A stretch of DNA of 64,000 nucleotides from Ustilago trichophora. Its lineage: Eukaryota > Basidiomycota > Ustilaginomycetes > Ustilaginales > Ustilaginaceae. Under the pieces are notes generated by a model. It saw only the letters and a list, made by a program, of their open reading frames with translations, was not told the DNA's origin and made no database searches. Position numbers and translations under genes: made by a program. Shown piece after piece: positions 61,167 to 64,000 of the stretch. Position 1 is the first letter of the stretch. The number at the start of each line of letters is the position of its first letter. The DNA lies in the NCBI GenBank assembly GCA_900323505.1, contig OOIN01000047.1, positions 434,001 through 498,000 of the forward strand. Direction: 5' to 3'.

Positions 61167-64000
61167 ATGGACAGCAGCTCGACTTCAACAGCAGGAATGG
61201 AGGGCAGTGTCTCCCGCAAGCCATCCAAGCTCCTTGCGCGTTCCAACACGCTGCATCGTTCGCCACATGGTCACAGCGGATCAGGCGCAGGATTATGGCT
61301 CGCTAACAGTCCCAGTCCCAAACTCGCTACCTTTTCCGACACCAACCAGCTTTCAGAATCTAAAAACAGTCAGCACTCAACCACGTCGCGACAAGACAGC
61401 CCTCAGAAGAACAAGAGGGTCTATCACTTTTCTGCAGAGCTCGCACGCGCATCTTTTGGCGGTCGCCCACTCACACTTGGAGCGGCTGTTGACTACAATC
61501 CCATCTACGCCAACGGTGCAGCAGGGCAAGCTTCGGATGATGACGGTGATGTCGATCTGGATTTGTCCTTTGACTACATTTCGCGATTTGACCGCTCGTC
61601 GTCATCGTCATCGGATCCGCAGGATTCGAGTGGAAGCGCCCTGGACTCTTCTCGTGAGCGAGAGCTGCAACATCCGACCAGTCATTTCTCGCCTGATGAC
61701 ACGCCTGAATTGTTACAAGCCGAATCGTCCAACGAGATGGATCCTCATACGCCAGCAAAGTCGTCTTTGCCCATCGCATCGACCTCTATCAACTCGATTT
61801 CGGCTTCCACCGAACTAAGCACATCGCAATCTCCCAACAGCAAGGTGGTGCGAAGCATGCGTGCAAACGCAGACTGGGATAAGCGCAGAAAGGCGCCACC
61901 AGCACCGCTCAACTTGACTCCTGGATCAGAGGCCAAGCGACAGCAACAGCTCGCAATGCGCCAGCTCGAGCCACCAATCGACGCGTCCGACAAGCCGATC
62001 GCGCTGTCATTGCGTCCAGCCAGTGTTGAGCTCGTGGGAACAAGTATCTTTTCCCCCATCACACCAGCTACCAGCTCACCACCCTTGTTGGGCGACTTTG
62101 GTCGAGCTCCCCACTCAGCGGAAGAGCCGTTACCTCTCACGCCAATCAGTGCGACTCGCAGAGGAGCTGCTGTCAGCCGCGTCCCCGATGTCAGCACGCC
62201 TTCTTCGACTTCTTCCCCTCTGAACGGCTCCTCTGACGAATCGGCAGCGATCCGAAGAGCTGCGTCCACCTCAGCTGCGCGTGCAACTACAAAGCAGCAG
62301 AGCAAGGAAGTACTTCGACGCACTCCTACCACCGCTACAGCTGCTGTCCACTCTCCTTCGCATGCGTCGAATGCCACACCGGTACAGACACGGCGAGCAA
62401 GATCGCATTCGAATCGGTCTTTCCGAGCCTCTACATCACTCGCCTCCCTCGGACCACCGCCTTTCCCACCTCCCAACGAGCCGCTTCCTTCACCAGCACT
62501 CAGCCCTTCTTTCCACCAACACTCGTTGGCTTCCACATCTGCTTATCAGACGCCAAACGATGCCGATTCGACACTCAGCAAGGCGCAGCGCACCAGACCG
62601 TCGGCTTCATCGATCGATTACAGTGAAGCCGCTCGCTCGCTCCGGTCTAGAACGACACAGACGCACCGCAGCAGCTTGGACAGCTTTAAAACGGCAAATT
62701 CCGACACTCACAGCATTGGTGATGGGACAAATTGGGCAGCAGGAGAGATGGAGCAACTTCCACCGGTACCACCGCTCCAACGCTACCAAGCGCTCTTTCC
62801 CGGCCAGGACGACTGGCCTACCCTTCCTCAGCAAGCCACTGGCACCACTTCCATGCTCACAGCATCGACACTGACCTCGGTACCGATGACACTGAGCAAC
62901 ACCGTGGGCTCCTCAGCAACAACCATGACATGGAGCATGTCCGATCATTCTACACCTTCTTGCCACCACTCGCCATTGACACCCTTCACGCCAGTCTTTT
63001 CAGACATGATGCCAGGCACTGCCAACAGCTCCAAGACGCAATTCACAGCCATCACGCGCCCGTCTATCTCCAGTGAGATGCAGACCAAGATCGCCACTCA
63101 CACCGAAATGAGCTCTCTCGGCGAGGCCGCTGCCACGCTCAAGGAGGCCTCGACGAGCGCTGACGAGGAGCCAGGCAGGGGCAATCGCAATACTGAGCAG
63201 TGGATTCTAACGCAACGTGAGCGAAAGGCACTTCTCCAACACGATGAGCTCGCTTCGCACCAGCGTCTGCTTGAGACTGATCAGGCGGCGGTGAGGCTGT
63301 CCATCCGTGCAGATGAGAGGACTAGCCAGGTTCTGCTGCCTTCCAAGTCCGAGTTGGAAGCTGCGGCCGAAGCTAGGTCGAGACAGGACTCGAGGAGTAC
63401 GGACGCAACGGATGACGACCAGCTCGCTGCGACACGCCAGACCATGGTGATCTCAACCGTATCGACGCCGGACGAGAGCGTAGAGCCGTTCCGCTTCATT
63501 TCAGGCCAACCATCGTTGATGCCAAGTCAAGCTGCCGCAATGGAGCGCGCTGCTTCGCACAACGTCACCAAGTCGAAAGCTGCAGCTGCAGCATCAATGA
63601 CACGCAATCGCAGTGGTACTACGGGGCCTTGGCCTCAGTCCCCACTGCTGCTTAACTTCAACGTCTCTCAGAACAGTGAGAAGCTAGGGGTACAGGATTC
63701 GATTGTATCGCCGGCCTTGACCACCATTGTCCACAGCCGTCATCCGACGCCACAGCTCGGTGACGCAGGCCAAAAGGTGGAATCGGACGCTGCACAGCGC
63801 GAGTCAGGCATCCAAGGTCTTGGCCTCGATTTTGACTATCCTTCCTCCAATGTGGCTCAGCGCAATTCCATCACCGAGGGCGGAAAAGGCTTTGCTCCGA
63901 TCACGACCGACCTCCTCCGCCAAGCCTCTCGATGCATGAATCGGTATCCGCATGACATTGCCTCTCCGCATCTCTCCATTCAAATGTCGCCCGAAAGGGA
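61167..64000 (+). CDS. Large Ser/Thr/Pro-rich protein, truncated at window end
   Basis: Open from an ATG at 61167 without a stop to the window end: 944 complete codons, so only the N-terminal part is seen. Composition is disordered: Ser, Thr, Pro, Ala and Gln dominate, with many S/T-P sites (LTPIS, SPLTPFTP, STPDE). One more ordered early segment is KKRVYHFSAELARASFGG with RPLTLG, at about residues 82-106; read exactly it begins NKRVYHFSAELAR. A polar helix-like part lies near residues 675-730 (EQWILTQRERKALLQ). No domain or family recognised. Abundant proline-directed sites suggest phosphorylation, an inference. The rest, probably including any folded domain, lies beyond the window. Confidence 0.75.
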   Translation, partial: MDSSSTSTAGMEGSVSRKPSKLLARSNTLHRSPHGHSGSGAGLWLANSPSPKLATFSDTNQLSESKNSQHSTTSRQDSPQKNKRVYHFSAELARASFGGRPLTLGAAVDYNPIYANGAAGQASDDDGDVDLDLSFDYISRFDRSSSSSSDPQDSSGSALDSSRERELQHPTSHFSPDDTPELLQAESSNEMDPHTPAKSSLPIASTSINSISASTELSTSQSPNSKVVRSMRANADWDKRRKAPPAPLNLTPGSEAKRQQQLAMRQLEPPIDASDKPIALSLRPASVELVGTSIFSPITPATSSPPLLGDFGRAPHSAEEPLPLTPISATRRGAAVSRVPDVSTPSSTSSPLNGSSDESAAIRRAASTSAARATTKQQSKEVLRRTPTTATAAVHSPSHASNATPVQTRRARSHSNRSFRASTSLASLGPPPFPPPNEPLPSPALSPSFHQHSLASTSAYQTPNDADSTLSKAQRTRPSASSIDYSEAARSLRSRTTQTHRSSLDSFKTANSDTHSIGDGTNWAAGEMEQLPPVPPLQRYQALFPGQDDWPTLPQQATGTTSMLTASTLTSVPMTLSNTVGSSATTMTWSMSDHSTPSCHHSPLTPFTPVFSDMMPGTANSSKTQFTAITRPSISSEMQTKIATHTEMSSLGEAAATLKEASTSADEEPGRGNRNTEQWILTQRERKALLQHDELASHQRLLETDQAAVRLSIRADERTSQVLLPSKSELEAAAEARSRQDSRSTDATDDDQLAATRQTMVISTVSTPDESVEPFRFISGQPSLMPSQAAAMERAASHNVTKSKAAAAASMTRNRSGTTGPWPQSPLLLNFNVSQNSEKLGVQDSIVSPALTTIVHSRHPTPQLGDAGQKVESDAAQRESGIQGLGLDFDYPSSNVAQRNSITEGGKGFAPITTDLLRQASRCMNRYPHDIASPHLSIQMSPER

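Noticed and set aside
1..64000. tRNA genes and CRISPR arrays
   Set aside because: No B-box/anticodon arrangement was found by eye and no spaced direct repeats; a tRNA scan program would be decisive.

Overview
The window looks like nuclear DNA of a smut fungus (Ustilaginales: Ustilago, Sporisorium or a close relative). The reasons are compact and mostly intron-poor genes, short GT..AG introns, a solo 5S rRNA gene, Ser/Gln-rich basidiomycete-style protein tails and CA/CT-rich promoters. The genus is inferred from general resemblance; no search was run.

Layout. 0-10 kb: MDV1-type WD40 mitochondrial fission adaptor (minus), a small KEN-box protein of unknown function and CDC6 (plus), then the KH protein PNO1/DIM2 (minus). 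10-20 kb: poly(A)-binding protein PAB1 and mitochondrial GrpE MGE1 (minus), a large choline-transporter-like membrane protein with a short second exon (plus), and COP9 signalosome subunit 7 (minus). 20-32 kb: checkpoint kinase CHK1, an oxysterol-binding protein (KES1 type), a cyclophilin-RRM protein (PPIL4/CYP6 type) and a CLC chloride channel or exchanger (GEF1 type), all plus, then a p24 cargo receptor (minus) whose last ten codons lie in a second exon. 32.3-39.4 kb is a gene-poor stretch with satellites and no convincing protein. 39-43 kb: a single-pass membrane protein of unknown function and a complete Tc1-family transposon with perfect 107-bp inverted repeats. 43-48 kb: CFD1 (Fe-S scaffold), a phenolic acid decarboxylase and AP-1 mu (APM1, one intron). 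48-54 kb: a solo 5S rRNA gene, a tandem pair of related small proteins of unknown family, and histone H1 with three long introns. 55-64 kb: an MLH3 homologue with an intact endonuclease motif but no recognisable ATPase motifs, a Mediator head subunit (probable MED18), and a large disordered protein that runs off the window end.

Most genes are unlinked housekeeping functions. A loose theme is cell cycle and DNA integrity: CDC6, the KEN-box protein, CHK1, CSN7, MLH3 and H1, with MCB-like ACGCGT boxes upstream of CDC6, the KEN-box gene, CHK1 and H1. The items most worth following up are the tandem small-protein pair, the degenerate MLH3 ATPase, the intact Tc1 element, an intergenic palindrome family based on TACTGTACAGTA, and the CDC6 C-terminus, which needs a very short intron or a frameshift.
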